DNA of 64,000 bases from Flavobacterium sp. CS20 (GTDB lineage Bacteria > Bacteroidota > Bacteroidia > Flavobacteriales > Flavobacteriaceae): the NCBI RefSeq assembly GCF_018080005.1, contig NZ_CP073015.1:186001-250000 (forward strand), written 5' to 3'. Shown here one piece after another: positions 46,718 to 55,234 of this stretch; within the stretch, counting starts at the first letter, position 1; every line of letters starts with the position of its first letter. A program made the position numbers and the translations under genes. The notes under the pieces were generated by a model, which saw nothing but the letters and a program-made list of their open reading frames with translations, ran no database searches and was not told where the DNA came from.

Positions 46718-47287
46718 CTATTTGAGATAATCGATAAATTTTTGTAGTGCCAAGCTGCGGTGGCTGATTTGGTTTTTGGTATTAGCATCTAATGCGGCAA
46801 AAGTTTCTGTGTAGCCTTGGGGTTTAAAAATAGGGTCATAGCCAAATCCAGATTTGCCACTCGGTGTTTTGGTGATTTCGCCTTTGCAAATGCCGGTAAA
46901 TATCTTTTCTTCGTTTTGAGTTTTGAAAGCGATGACGGTTTTAAAATATGCACTGCGGTCTTGAACATGATTGAGGTTTTGCATAAGCTTTTGTATATTG
47001 GCTTGAGCATTTTTTTGTCCACCAGCATAACGAGCAGAATAAACCCCAGGTTCGCCATTGAGTGCGTTAACAAATAAACCTGTATCGTCTGCAAAGCATG
47101 GTAAGTTATAGTTTTTGAAGACATATCTGGCTTTGAGTTGAGCGTTGCCTTCAATGCTATTGGCGGTTTCTGCAATGTCTTCGTGGCAGTTGATGTCGTT
47201 GAGCGAAAGCGACTCGATAAATTGAGGTAGAATAGCTTTAACTTCTGTGAGTTTGTGATGATTATGAGTCGCAAAAACCAATGGCAT
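46718..47287 (-). CDS. rdgB: Non-canonical purine NTP pyrophosphatase (RdgB/HAM1)
   Basis: A 189-residue cytoplasmic house-cleaning enzyme that hydrolyses dITP and XTP to protect DNA. The N-terminal loop LVFATHNHHKLTEVKAIL, the central CFADDTGLFVNALNGEPGVY (about 64-83), the SARYAGG motif, GFGYDPIF (about 143-150) and the final SHRSLAL block are all present. It lies 2 bp downstream of the acyl-CoA-binding protein gene and is the last gene of the psd-cdsA-ftsH run. Confidence 0.95.
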   Translation of the reverse strand: MPLVFATHNHHKLTEVKAILPQFIESLSLNDINCHEDIAETANSIEGNAQLKARYVFKNYNLPCFADDTGLFVNALNGEPGVYSARYAGGQKNAQANIQKLMQNLNHVQDRSAYFKTVIAFKTQNEEKIFTGICKGEITKTPSGKSGFGYDPIFKPQGYTETFAALDANTKNQISHRSLALQKFIDYLK

Positions 47288-47289
47288 AA

Positions 47290-47595
47290 TTATTTTTTTA
47301 AAAAATCGTCTCCGAGATGTTTGATGACCAACTCGATGTATTTGATTTTAGACTGCTTAACTGAAAGGTGTCTGATTTGAAATAAAGCATTCATTTTAAA
47401 GGCATTGACTAATTGCTCACCGTTGTGAGGATGATGTTTTAGGTTTAAATTGAATTCTTTGGTGGCGTGTTTGTAGTAGGCATAAAAATAGAGCAGTGTA
47501 TCTTGTTGAAATCCTTTATCGGTTTCACTTACGGCTTGATATGCCTTTTGAAAAGCTTGCTCTAATTCTTTTGCATTTAATTGACTTAAATCCAT
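47290..47595 (-). CDS. Acyl-CoA-binding protein
   Basis: A small helical protein of 101 residues with the ACBP pattern: FQKAYQAV near the start, TLLYFYAYYKHATKE (the acyl-CoA-binding Tyr/Lys helix, about 38-52) and an end region with conserved Lys. Such proteins bind and carry long-chain acyl-CoA. It sits between psd and rdgB, 1 bp after the psd stop, so it is translated from the phospholipid-synthesis operon. Confidence 0.85.
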   Translation of the reverse strand: MDLSQLNAKELEQAFQKAYQAVSETDKGFQQDTLLYFYAYYKHATKEFNLNLKHHPHNGEQLVNAFKMNALFQIRHLSVKQSKIKYIELVIKHLGDDFLKK

Positions 47596-47596
47596 T

Positions 47597-48250
47597 TTAA
47601 CTTATTGATGCTATGGAAGTTAAACCACCTTTAACTTTTTGATTGATTTCAACTTCAATTTTAGATTCTAAGGGTAAAAATACATCAACACGTGACCCAA
47701 ATTTTATAAATCCTGAATCTTCGCATTGAATGGCTTTATCGTTGACTTTAGCATAATTAACAATACGCCTTGCCACTGCACCAGCAATTTGACGATAAGC
47801 AACGTTACCAAATTTTTCTGTTTTTAATGCAACGGTGGTTCGCTCATTTTCTGTGCTGGATTTGGGATGCCAGGCTACGAGATATTTGCCTTTGTGGTAT
47901 TTGCTGTAATAAATTTACTTTGTAAACGGATGTCTTGTGATGTGAACATTAAGTGGCGACATAAATATGGACACTTGAATGCATTTTGTTTTTAAAATTT
48001 CATCTTCAAAGACTTCTTCTACAACAACCACTTTGCCATCAACAGGCGAAAATGCTTTTGTGTTATCTCGTTTAAAGTTTCGTTTTGGATTTCTAAAAAA
48101 TTGTGCCACTAAAACAAACATAATTAGCGTTATACCAAAAATAGTATAATGCAAAATAGGATTGTTGATAAAGTTAATACTCAATAAGTTGATAACTATA
48201 ATTGATACTAAAGCAAAAACTAATATTTGTTGACCTTCTCTATGAAACAT
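47597..48250 (-). pseudogene. psd: Phosphatidylserine decarboxylase with in-frame stop
   Basis: The enzyme that makes phosphatidylethanolamine, 217 codons of the short PSD-A type. It has two N-terminal membrane helices (ILVFALVSIIVINLL), then the block AFSPVDGKVVVVEEVF and FMSPLNVHITRHPF. A TAA at 47915-47917 interrupts HPFTK-stop-IYYSKYHKGKY, after which the same frame runs on with VAWHPKSSTENERTT and the self-cleavage region FIKFGSRVDVFLP (Gly-Ser). The upstream product of 111 residues lacks the active Ser that becomes the pyruvoyl group. Since the EptA-like gene and most Gram-negatives need PE, a sequencing error is a serious alternative. Confidence 0.85.
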
Positions 48251-49043
48251 GATTGATTAAAAATAAAAATCCATATACAAAGGTACTTGAAAAAATAATA
48301 CTATCCATACGGTCAAAAACACCACCGTGACCAGGCATGATTTTTCCACTGTCTTTGACTGAAGCTTTTCTTTTAAATTTGGACTGTACCAAATCGCCTA
48401 AGGTACCAAAAACAGAGACTAAAATACCAACAACAACCCAATTGTAAAAACTGATAGTTTGGTCGAAATAGCTAATTATAATACCTGCTATGATAGTAAA
48501 AATAAATCCAGCAAGAAAACCTTCTACTGTTTTTTTGGGTGATATTTTTTCAAATAATTTTTGTTTTCCAAAATGTTTTCCAATTAAAAATGCAAAGGAA
48601 TCATTGACCCACATCAATACAAAAACATATAGCAAAATATAAGTATTGTAGCCAGTATATAATTTTGGAATTAAGGTTAAAAACACCATAGAAGGCACGA
48701 TATACATCAAAGTAATCAGGTGTTTTTTTTGCCTAAAGGCATTTCTGCCTTTCAGTGAAAACAAATCTCTTAAAAGCAATAGCTTTACAAATAAACAAGC
48801 AATGATAAATAAAAAAATTATTTTGTCATTAGTATTGAAATAGTTAAAATATATCAAGGCAATTGGAAATACAAAATAAGAGACGTAATTTCTAAAACTG
48901 AGCAATTTTTGTAATTCAAAAAGGCATATTAAACCTAAAATCAAAAAAAGAATGCTTGTTGCCAATTTGCCAGACCAAAGGGCTAAAAATATAGCAGCAG
49001 CATAAATAATTCCAGAAGTAATTCTAGTAAAAAGTTCATTCAT
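48240..49043 (-). CDS. cdsA: Phosphatidate cytidylyltransferase
   Basis: A polytopic inner-membrane enzyme of 267 residues that makes CDP-diacylglycerol from phosphatidate and CTP. About seven helices are visible. The family signature near the C-terminus, KRKASVKDSGKIMPGHGGVF (about 229-248) followed by DRMDS, is complete. Its end overlaps the psd start by 11 bp, so the two are coupled. The upstream LUD gene is 4 bp away. Confidence 0.95.
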   Translation of the reverse strand: MNELFTRITSGIIYAAAIFLALWSGKLATSILFLILGLICLFELQKLLSFRNYVSYFVFPIALIYFNYFNTNDKIIFLFIIACLFVKLLLLRDLFSLKGRNAFRQKKHLITLMYIVPSMVFLTLIPKLYTGYNTYILLYVFVLMWVNDSFAFLIGKHFGKQKLFEKISPKKTVEGFLAGFIFTIIAGIIISYFDQTISFYNWVVVGILVSVFGTLGDLVQSKFKRKASVKDSGKIMPGHGGVFDRMDSIIFSSTFVYGFLFLINHVS

Positions 49044-49047
49044 TAAG

Positions 49048-49653
49048 TTACAAATCTTCTAAGAGCAACAAATATAAGTTTTTTTGAGTGCTTCCGTAAC
49101 TTAAAAAGTCAGAATCGGTTTTTTCTTCAAATGTCTTTAGGGTTGTGATACTTGCAGGAATCTTTGATTGGTGCTTTTTTTTGATGAGTTGAAGACCTTC
49201 GCCAAGACTTTCTAAAAGTTGACTTGTCGTGGCATAAACAATAAAATTATGAGGTAATTCTGAAAGTTTGCCTTCACCAATTTGCTTAGCACAAACCATA
49301 ATTGCACCAGTATTAGCAATGAGATATTCACAGTTGCTCACTAATGCTTCTACATTTTTATCAGTGGTGAAATCAAGATTGAGATCTTTCAAAAAGTTTT
49401 GATCTTTGTCAATTTGATGAGAGTAAAGAGGTTTAGATTTCCAATTGTTTTCTTGTAAAATGGCATCGAAGTTATCTAATAATTCTGTTTTGTTTTCGCA
49501 ATAGATAAATTTACCGCCATTTTTTTTAAAATTAATCATAAACAATTCGTCTATTGGTGGTTTTTCTGTAGGCATAAATCTATTTTTATCAGCATTGTTT
49601 TCTTCTGCTGATTTCTTAGATTTGAGTCCCAATAGACGTTTAAAAAAACTCAT
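49048..49653 (-). CDS. LUD-domain protein (LutC/YkgG family)
   Basis: A 201-residue cytoplasmic protein. The N-terminal ~35 residues are basic and low-complexity (LLGLKSKKSAEENNADKNRF). The LUD fold follows, with FIYCENKTELLDNF and the segment CEYLIANTGAIMVCAKQIGEGKLSELP, here split: LIANTGAIMVC at about 111-121 and LSELPHNFIVYA at about 129-140. LUD proteins in the lut operon help oxidise lactate. In Flavobacteria this copy sits regularly between ftsH and cdsA and its role is unknown. It is 16 bp after ftsH. Confidence 0.85.
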   Translation of the reverse strand: MSFFKRLLGLKSKKSAEENNADKNRFMPTEKPPIDELFMINFKKNGGKFIYCENKTELLDNFDAILQENNWKSKPLYSHQIDKDQNFLKDLNLDFTTDKNVEALVSNCEYLIANTGAIMVCAKQIGEGKLSELPHNFIVYATTSQLLESLGEGLQLIKKKHQSKIPASITTLKTFEEKTDSDFLSYGSTQKNLYLLLLEDL

Positions 49654-49669
49654 ATATTATTAGCTTCAA

Positions 49670-51814
49670 TCAATTCTTTTCAGGTATTTCATTTTTGGCT
49701 TGCTTATCATCAGATTGTTTGTTGTCTTCAGATTTTGCATTGTTTTCTTTTTTGCTAGATTGAGATTGATTGTTTGAAGTGTTTTCAGAGGAGTTGTTAT
49801 CTTCTGTTTTGGGTTTGTTTTGACCGTTTTGTTTGTGCTTTGGAGTAATCATTTCTGGTTTTTTAAAAGGTCTTTTACCAAAAATATCTTCCATATCATC
49901 TTTAAAAATGACTTCTCTTTCAATGAGAAGTTCTGCTAATTTTTTGAGCTCTTTTTTGTGTTTTTCTAAAATACTCAAAGCTCGCTGATATTGAGTTTCT
50001 ATAATTTTAGAAATTTCTTTATCAATAATTTCCGCCGTTTTTTCGCTATAAGGTTTAGTAAAATTATAGTCTGCTTGGCCAGTAGAATCATAATAAGTTA
50101 AATTACCGACTTTTTCGTTCAAGCCATAAATGGTTACCATAGCTTTGGCTTGTTTGGTCACTTTTTCTAAATCGCTTAATGCACCAGTAGAAATTTTATC
50201 AAAGATGATTTTTTCTGCGACTCGACCGCCCATAGCTGCACACATTTCGTCTAACATTTGTTCGGTTCTTACAATAAGTCGTTCTTCGGGTAAATACCAA
50301 GTCGCTCCAAGTGATTGACCGCGAGGAACAATAGTAACTTTCACAAGTGGTGTCGCGTGTTCAAGTAGCCAACTTACTGTGGCGTGACCGGCTTCGTGAT
50401 AAGCAATGGCTTTCTTTTCATCGAGCGTCATGATTTTGTTTTTCTTTTCTAAACCACCAATAATACGGTCAACGGCATCAAGAAAATCTTGCCTTGTTAC
50501 TTCTTTATTGCCTTTTCTTGCAGCAATCAAAGCAGATTCATTACACACATTAGCAATGTCTGCACCTGAAAATCCAGGAGTTTGTTTGGCTAAGAAATCA
50601 GTATCAATGTCGTTACTTATTTTTTTCAAAGGTCTGAGATGGACTTCAAAAATTTCTTTTCGCTCTCTGATATCTGGCAAATCCACATAAATTTGACGGT
50701 CAAATCTACCAGCTCTCATCAGTGCTTTATCCAAAACATCGGCACGGTTTGTTGTCGCTAAGACAATGACATTGGCATTATTACCAAATCCGTCCATTTC
50801 TGTAAGGAGTTGATTTAAGGTGTTTTCGCGTTCGTCATTTGAACCAGAGAAATTGCTTTTTCCCCTTGAACGGCCAATGGCGTCAATTTCATCAATAAAA
50901 ATGATAGAAGGTGATTTTTCTTTAGCTTGTTTAAATAAGTCTCTAACACGAGACGCACCAACACCGACAAACATTTCAACAAAATCAGAACCTGATAAGG
51001 AGAAAAATGGCACATTAGCTTCGCCAGCCACAGCTTTAGCTAACAAGGTTTTACCCGTACCTGGTGGACCAACTAATAATGCACCTTTAGGGATTTTTCC
51101 GCCGAGATTGGTATATTTTTCAGGAAATTTTAAGAAATCAACTATTTCTTGAACTTCTTCTTTTGCACCTTCAAGACCTGCAACGTCTTTAAATGAAGTT
51201 TTAATGTCGACTTTTTCATCAAACAATTTGGCTTTTGATTTACCGATATTAAAAATCTGACCACCAGGACCACCGCCAGCACCGCCACTCATGCGTCTCA
51301 TAATGAAAATCCAGATTCCAATAATGATAATAAAAGGAAGTAAAGTGATTAAAATATCGCTAAATAAAGTGTCTTCTTTTTCAAAATTAACTTCGGTTTT
51401 AAGATTGTATTCTTCTTTGATTGACTTGACATTTTTCTCAAAAAGCTGAAGGTCTCCAAATTCAAACTTGTAGTCAGATACGCTTGCTCCTGGAAAAACA
51501 TTATCGTTGCTTTTACCTTTGTGTTCGGGTTGAGATTTAGCTTCTTGAGTAAGATAAACTTCTGCTCTACCTGCATTTTTGATGATGACGACTTTATCAA
51601 AATCGCCTTCTTTGAGATAACTTTCAAATTGGGCTATACTGATGTCTTTTGCACCGCTACCAAAGCCATTGCCTACAAAAAATTGAAGTCCAAAAAATAA
51701 TATTACAATTCCGATGATGACATAAAAATTGTAACCTGGCTTTTTAGGATTAGGTTTATTTGAATTTTTAGTCGCCTTGTTTTTAGGCGGTGTATTTGAT
51801 GTTTTTTGAGCCAT
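49670..51814 (-). CDS. ftsH: ATP-dependent zinc metalloprotease FtsH
   Basis: A membrane-bound AAA+ protease of 714 residues. A basic N-terminus, a first helix ([20 protein letters not shown]), a periplasmic domain and a second helix ([19 protein letters not shown]) precede the AAA domain with Walker A GPPGTGKT (about 248-255) and Walker [12 protein letters not shown]. The zinc site is HEAGH in [14 protein letters not shown]. The C-terminal ~70 residues are a Lys/Asn/Gln/Ser-rich disordered tail. It degrades misassembled membrane proteins and short-lived regulators. rsfS is 20 bp upstream. Confidence 0.97.
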   Translation of the reverse strand: MAQKTSNTPPKNKATKNSNKPNPKKPGYNFYVIIGIVILFFGLQFFVGNGFGSGAKDISIAQFESYLKEGDFDKVVIIKNAGRAEVYLTQEAKSQPEHKGKSNDNVFPGASVSDYKFEFGDLQLFEKNVKSIKEEYNLKTEVNFEKEDTLFSDILITLLPFIIIIGIWIFIMRRMSGGAGGGPGGQIFNIGKSKAKLFDEKVDIKTSFKDVAGLEGAKEEVQEIVDFLKFPEKYTNLGGKIPKGALLVGPPGTGKTLLAKAVAGEANVPFFSLSGSDFVEMFVGVGASRVRDLFKQAKEKSPSIIFIDEIDAIGRSRGKSNFSGSNDERENTLNQLLTEMDGFGNNANVIVLATTNRADVLDKALMRAGRFDRQIYVDLPDIRERKEIFEVHLRPLKKISNDIDTDFLAKQTPGFSGADIANVCNESALIAARKGNKEVTRQDFLDAVDRIIGGLEKKNKIMTLDEKKAIAYHEAGHATVSWLLEHATPLVKVTIVPRGQSLGATWYLPEERLIVRTEQMLDEMCAAMGGRVAEKIIFDKISTGALSDLEKVTKQAKAMVTIYGLNEKVGNLTYYDSTGQADYNFTKPYSEKTAEIIDKEISKIIETQYQRALSILEKHKKELKKLAELLIEREVIFKDDMEDIFGKRPFKKPEMITPKHKQNGQNKPKTEDNNSSENTSNNQSQSSKKENNAKSEDNKQSDDKQAKNEIPEKN

Positions 51815-51834
51815 CTACTTTTTTTAATCTTAAA

Positions 51835-52196
51835 TTAATAATTAGTTTCAATTTGAGTGATTTTGGCATCACCCCATAAGCTTTCTAAATCGTAAAAATC
51901 TCTAGCTTCTGCTGAAAAACATGAACAACAATATTGACATAATCCATCAAAACCCATTGAGAATTACCATGACCTTCTATGTGCCAAGGTTTGTCTTTAA
52001 GTTTTTTGCTCACATGCTTTTGAACGGAATTTACAATAGCATCTACTTGGGTATTTGAGCTACCAGTGCAAAGGATAAAATAATCACAAACATTATTTTC
52101 GATATCTCTTAAGTCTAACAACTGAATATCATCACCTTTTACATTTTCAATTCCTTCTATGATTAACGTTATGAGCTGATTATTATCTTTTACCAA
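51835..52196 (-). pseudogene. rsfS: Ribosome silencing factor with C-terminal frameshift
   Basis: RsfS binds ribosomal protein uL14 and blocks subunit joining in stationary phase. The first ~90 residues match: QLITLIIEGIENVKGDDIQL, CDYFILCTGSSNTQVDAIV, then KPWHIEGHGNSQWVLMDYV. The frame then leaves the family with QQKLEIFTI and stops at 51885. Restoring one T in the T5 run at about 51915-51919 gives HVFSAEARDFYDLESLWGDA and ends at 51835, about 120 residues, the normal length. The start is a TTG at 52196, the only initiator near the conserved N-terminus. A homopolymer miscount is likely. Confidence 0.85.
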
Positions 52197-52222
52197 TGCT
52201 GAAATTTAATTTTAAAGTTTTA

Positions 52223-52230
52223 CAAAAATA
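52223..52230 (-). promoter_or_regulatory. -7 promoter box of the rsfS-ftsH operon
   Basis: TATTTTTG on the minus strand matches TAnnTTTG, 26 bp before the rsfS start. It probably drives the whole run from rsfS to rdgB. Confidence 0.6.
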
Positions 52231-52300
52231 GTTTTTTTTAACGAAAATTGTAATGACTTAACAAAACATTATTCAATGATGTTTGTTACACATTCTTGTT

Positions 52301-52308
52301 TAAATTTG
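52301..52308 (+). promoter_or_regulatory. -7 promoter box of birA
   Basis: TAAATTTG matches TAnnTTTG, 17 bp before the ATG at 52326. A TTTG at 52282 could be the -33 element, slightly close. The box lies inside the longer frame that begins at 52296, which argues for the downstream start. Confidence 0.6.
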
Positions 52309-52325
52309 CTCCAAAATCCTATTTA

Positions 52326-53054
52326 ATGAATATTGTCAAAGTTGATGCCACAACCTCTACCAATGCACTTGCAAAAATTATAAATAAAGATATAAAAGAA
52401 AAAAAATTTTGTTTATCAGCAGAATTTCAAACTCAAGGTCGTGGTCAACTCAACAGTTCTTGGCAAAGCTCAAGGTCGGAGAACTTAATGTTTACGGTTG
52501 TTTTTAATGATATTAATCTCAAAACAGAAAACCAATTTGCACTTAATGCTTTAGTATGTTTGGGTATTTTAAGGGTTTTAAAAGCTTACAACATTCCAAA
52601 TTTACGCTTTAAATGGCCTAACGACATTTTGTCAGAACAGTTTAAAATTTGTGGTATTTTAATTGAAAACACCCTAAACAAAAACTTGATTAAAACCACT
52701 TATATTGGAATAGGCTTAAATGTCAATCAAACCTATTTCGAAAATTTACCTAAAGCCAATTCACTAAAAAGGATTAAAAACATTCATTTTGATAGAGATG
52801 AACTTCTTGATAAATTGGTTGACGAATTAGATGATATTCCTAAAGAACTCAATTTACATTCAGTTGAACATATCATTAGTGTTTACAAAAGATATTTGTA
52901 CAATTATAAAAAACAAACCCGATTTGTTTTGCCTAATGGAGATTTGTTTGAAGGTCAAATTAAAGATATAGTTACTGATGGTCAATTGCTTGTTAAAACA
53001 AATTCAGGAATAGAAAAATTTTATGCTCACAAAGAGATAAGTCAAGTATATTAA
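52326..53054 (+). CDS. birA: Biotin--[acetyl-CoA-carboxylase] ligase
   Basis: A cytoplasmic enzyme of 242 residues that attaches biotin to the carboxylase carrier protein. The biotin-binding loop is recognisable in FQTQGRGQLNSSWQS (GRGR-type, about 36-50), then RFKWPNDILSEQFKICGILI (about 98-117) with the catalytic Lys, and GIGLNVNQTYF. It lacks the N-terminal HTH of E. coli BirA, so it is a group I ligase with no repressor role. The ATG at 52326 (MNIVKVDATTSTNALAK) is preferred. It diverges from rsfS, the usual flavobacterial order. Confidence 0.93.
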   Translation: MNIVKVDATTSTNALAKIINKDIKEKKFCLSAEFQTQGRGQLNSSWQSSRSENLMFTVVFNDINLKTENQFALNALVCLGILRVLKAYNIPNLRFKWPNDILSEQFKICGILIENTLNKNLIKTTYIGIGLNVNQTYFENLPKANSLKRIKNIHFDRDELLDKLVDELDDIPKELNLHSVEHIISVYKRYLYNYKKQTRFVLPNGDLFEGQIKDIVTDGQLLVKTNSGIEKFYAHKEISQVY

Positions 53055-53449
53055 GACATTAGTTTATTGAAATTTTCTGATAAGGTATGAATAAATTTGT
53101 TGATTGGTGATTTGATCATCATACCCATCATGGCATTAAATTCGCCATCAAATTTGAGTTGAAATTCGGTTTTTTCTTCACCAACGGCATCAAAATAAGC
53201 GGTTAAACTAAATGGAAATTTACCGCCATCAGCGACTAAAACGATTTTGCCAAATTCTTCTTTTTCTTTAAACGCTAATTGTATAACTGGCATACCTTTA
53301 AGTTGAAATAGAAAACTGTCTTCAGTCAAAACTTCAAATTTTTCTACACCATCGGGCATAATATTGAGGTAATTATCTGCTTTCGACAAGTAAGTGAATA
53401 ATTCCTTTTGCGATTTATTGATGGTAATTTTAGGTGTTTCTAAATTCAT
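53051..53449 (-). CDS. SRPBCC-type (START-like) protein
   Basis: A 132-residue protein with features of the helix-grip fold: an opening strand, SQKELFTYLSKADNYLNIMP, then short beta strands (FLFQLKGMPVIQLAF, TEFQLKFDGEFNAM) and a long C-terminal helix (PINKFIHTLSENFNKLM). Such proteins bind lipids or small ligands. It is found regularly next to pyrE in Flavobacteria. It follows pyrE by 18 bp and converges on birA with a 4 bp overlap of the stops. The function is unknown. Confidence 0.78.
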   Translation of the reverse strand: MNLETPKITINKSQKELFTYLSKADNYLNIMPDGVEKFEVLTEDSFLFQLKGMPVIQLAFKEKEEFGKIVLVADGGKFPFSLTAYFDAVGEEKTEFQLKFDGEFNAMMGMMIKSPINKFIHTLSENFNKLMS

Positions 53450-53467
53450 GAGTAAGGTTTAAAAGCG

Positions 53468-54115
53468 TTAATTGTTTTCCCATTTTTCGGGATTGAGATG
53501 CCATGATTTTAACAAATTGAGTTCATCACGATTCAAATATCTTGTATCATAAGCTATTTGAATAAGATGTTCATAATTGCTCAGTGTATTGAGTTGAATT
53601 TTGGCTTTTTCGAAGTTTTTTATAGCCGAATCAAAGCCATAAGAAAATATAGCCAGTAAACCTTTAACGTGAGCTTGGGCTTCAGATTGTAATGCTTTTA
53701 CAGCATTAAGACTACTTTGTCCAGTGCTGATTAAGTCCTCAATCACCACCACATTTTGGTGTGGTTCAAGTTGACCTTCAATTTGATTTTGTCGCCCGTG
53801 CGATTTGGGTTTGGGTCGCACATAAACAAAAGGTAATCCCAAAGCATCAGCCGTTAAAGCGCCAATCCCAATGGCACCTGTTGCGACACCCGCAATGACA
53901 TCAGGTTTGCCGTAAAGTAGTTCTACTTGTTTGGCTAAACTATCTTTGATGTAGTTACGAATGGGCGGATAAGACAATATTATTCTATTGTCACAATAAA
54001 TTGGCGATTTCATTCCACTCGACCAGGTAAAAGGCTCTTGTGGTTTCAATTTTATTGCGTTTATTTGTAGAAGTAATTCTGCAGTTTCTTGGGCTGTATT
54101 TTCATCTAAAATCAT
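53468..54115 (-). CDS. pyrE: Orotate phosphoribosyltransferase
   Basis: An enzyme of pyrimidine synthesis that makes OMP from orotate and PRPP, 215 residues. The substrate block PFTWSSGMKSPIYCDNR (about 28-44), VAGVATGAIGIGAL (about 78-91), the catalytic Lys in YVRPKPKSHGRQN, and the PRPP-binding loop VVVIEDLISTGQSSLNAV (about 120-137) are complete. The gene diverges from the NUDIX gene with 8 bp between start codons, so their promoters must overlap each other's coding regions or be shared. Confidence 0.95.
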   Translation of the reverse strand: MILDENTAQETAELLLQINAIKLKPQEPFTWSSGMKSPIYCDNRIILSYPPIRNYIKDSLAKQVELLYGKPDVIAGVATGAIGIGALTADALGLPFVYVRPKPKSHGRQNQIEGQLEPHQNVVVIEDLISTGQSSLNAVKALQSEAQAHVKGLLAIFSYGFDSAIKNFEKAKIQLNTLSNYEHLIQIAYDTRYLNRDELNLLKSWHLNPEKWENN

Positions 54116-54123
54116 AAGTGCAA

Positions 54124-54747
54124 ATGTATAAAGTTTTTGTCAATGATGTGCCAATTATTTTGTCAACGCAAAAGAAAGTTGGTACGAAATACACTTCTTA
54201 CAAGATTAAACATGTTGATATAGAAAATCTTATCAATGATATTGTCGATAAAAAAATTCACTACGTCAATTTATATCACAAAAAAGACGAAAAATTACTG
54301 TATCATTTGAAAAAAAAGCTAAAAGTCATCACGGTCGCTGGCGGAATGGTATTTAACCCTAAAAAAGAAATCCTTTTTATTCATAGAAAAGGCTGTTGGG
54401 ATTTACCTAAAGGCAAAGTGGATAAAGGCGAGACGCTTGAAGAAGCGACTATACGTGAAGTTTGGGAAGAAACAGGGGTTGAAAATTTAAAAATTGTTCG
54501 GTTTATTGACACCACGTATCACATCTTAAAACGCAACGGCAAATATAAACTCAAAGAAACTTACTGGTATGAAATGTTTTCAGATTTTGATGGCGAATTG
54601 GTTCCAGAAACCTCTGAAGGCATCAAAAAAGTAAAATGGAAAAACTTTGAAAAATCTCAAAAAGCCATTCATAAATCTTATGAAAATATCAAATTACTCT
54701 TTCCGCCCGAATATCTCATCAAACACCCGAAAGACCGAATAGTTTAG
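54124..54747 (+). CDS. NUDIX hydrolase
   Basis: A 207-residue pyrophosphohydrolase. The Nudix box Gx5Ex7REUxEExGU is present: GKVDKGETLEEAT then IREVWEETGV (about 98-120). Before it lies an unusual N-terminal ~70-residue segment (VDIENLINDIVDKKIHYVNL) found in flavobacterial homologues. The substrate is not deducible. I chose the ATG at 54124 (MYKVFVND) over the GTG at 54118. The last ~35 bp of the gene are repeated at 54928-54965, see the repeat entry. It is transcribed away from pyrE. Confidence 0.9.
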   Translation: MYKVFVNDVPIILSTQKKVGTKYTSYKIKHVDIENLINDIVDKKIHYVNLYHKKDEKLLYHLKKKLKVITVAGGMVFNPKKEILFIHRKGCWDLPKGKVDKGETLEEATIREVWEETGVENLKIVRFIDTTYHILKRNGKYKLKETYWYEMFSDFDGELVPETSEGIKKVKWKNFEKSQKAIHKSYENIKLLFPPEYLIKHPKDRIV

Positions 54748-54750
54748 ATA
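54712..54750 (+). repeat. Direct repeat, copy 1 (end of NUDIX gene)
   Basis: About 38 bp covering the NUDIX codons for LIKHPKDRIV and its stop. The same sequence, with about three differences, occurs at 54928-54965, where it lies inside a different gene on the opposite strand. Confidence 0.75.
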
Positions 54751-54824
54751 TGATTTTTTGTAATGAATTTTTTTTAAAAATAATTTGGGTGGATACAATA
54801 TCGAACGTCAGTTTAATATTTCAC

Positions 54825-54897
54825 TTTAGCCACGAATGCACTAATACATCTCGTATCCATTAGTGAATTAGTGGCTAAAAATTAGTGAATTAGTGGC
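54825..54897. repeat. Short intergenic repeat of the TTAGCCACGAAT type
   Basis: The segment contains TAGCCACGAATGCACTAATA, then two tandem copies of TTAGTGAATTAGTGGCT separated by AAAAA. The first part is complementary to the last part (AGCCAC with GTGGCT), so it folds on itself. Repeats of this wording are scattered in many bacterial genomes. It lies between the two copies of the 38 bp direct repeat. Confidence 0.6.
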
Positions 54898-55202
54898 TTA
54901 AATAAGTCGTTTTCTATTAATTTTAAACATCTCATCAAACACCCGAAAGACCGGATAGTTTAAATGGGCTTTTTCATATAACGGGCTTTGTTTTGAAGTT
55001 ACTTTGTTGTTGTAATGCAAATAATAACCTTCGTATGGCGAATTAATTGTTTTATAATCTTTAATGCGGTAATGCTCGACTTACATCAAACTATCGTTAT
55101 CAAGATGTTGCATTTTTACTTGATTGGTTTTGATTGGTCATAAGAATAGATTAGGAGAAGTAATGTCGTGAATAAAAGAAATGCTCTAATTTTTATCATC
55201 AT
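54898..55202 (-). pseudogene. Decayed small membrane-anchored or exported protein
   Basis: Reading leftwards from the ATG at 55202: MMIKIRAFLLFTTLLLLIYS forms a signal anchor, then YDQSKPIK. One missing G near 55119 throws the frame off. The next frame reads MQHLDNDSLM, meets a TAA, then VEHYRIKDYKTINSPYEGYY and on to RVFDEMFKINRKRLI with a stop at 54898. The repaired protein would have about 100 residues. I do not know the family. Two lesions in 300 bp make it a real pseudogene candidate. The 38 bp repeat copy 2 is part of its 3' end. Confidence 0.6.
54928..54965 (+). repeat. Direct repeat, copy 2 (antisense inside the decayed gene)
   Basis: Matches 54712-54750. Read on the minus strand it encodes part of HLNYPVFRVFDEM in the decayed gene. 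One of the two genes must have acquired this end from the other. Confidence 0.7.
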
Positions 55203-55211
55203 TTAAAATCT

Positions 55212-55219
55212 TAGATTTG
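55212..55219 (+). promoter_or_regulatory. -7 promoter box of the TonB-dependent receptor
   Basis: TAGATTTG matches TAnnTTTG. It overlaps the TTG at 55217 that would start the longest frame, so a later start (55235) is favoured. Confidence 0.5.
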
Positions 55220-55234
55220 TGGAAAAATAATATA

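Noticed and set aside
46789-47274. 161-codon frame inside rdgB
   Set aside because: Same strand, shifted frame of a complete RdgB gene; no domain of its own.
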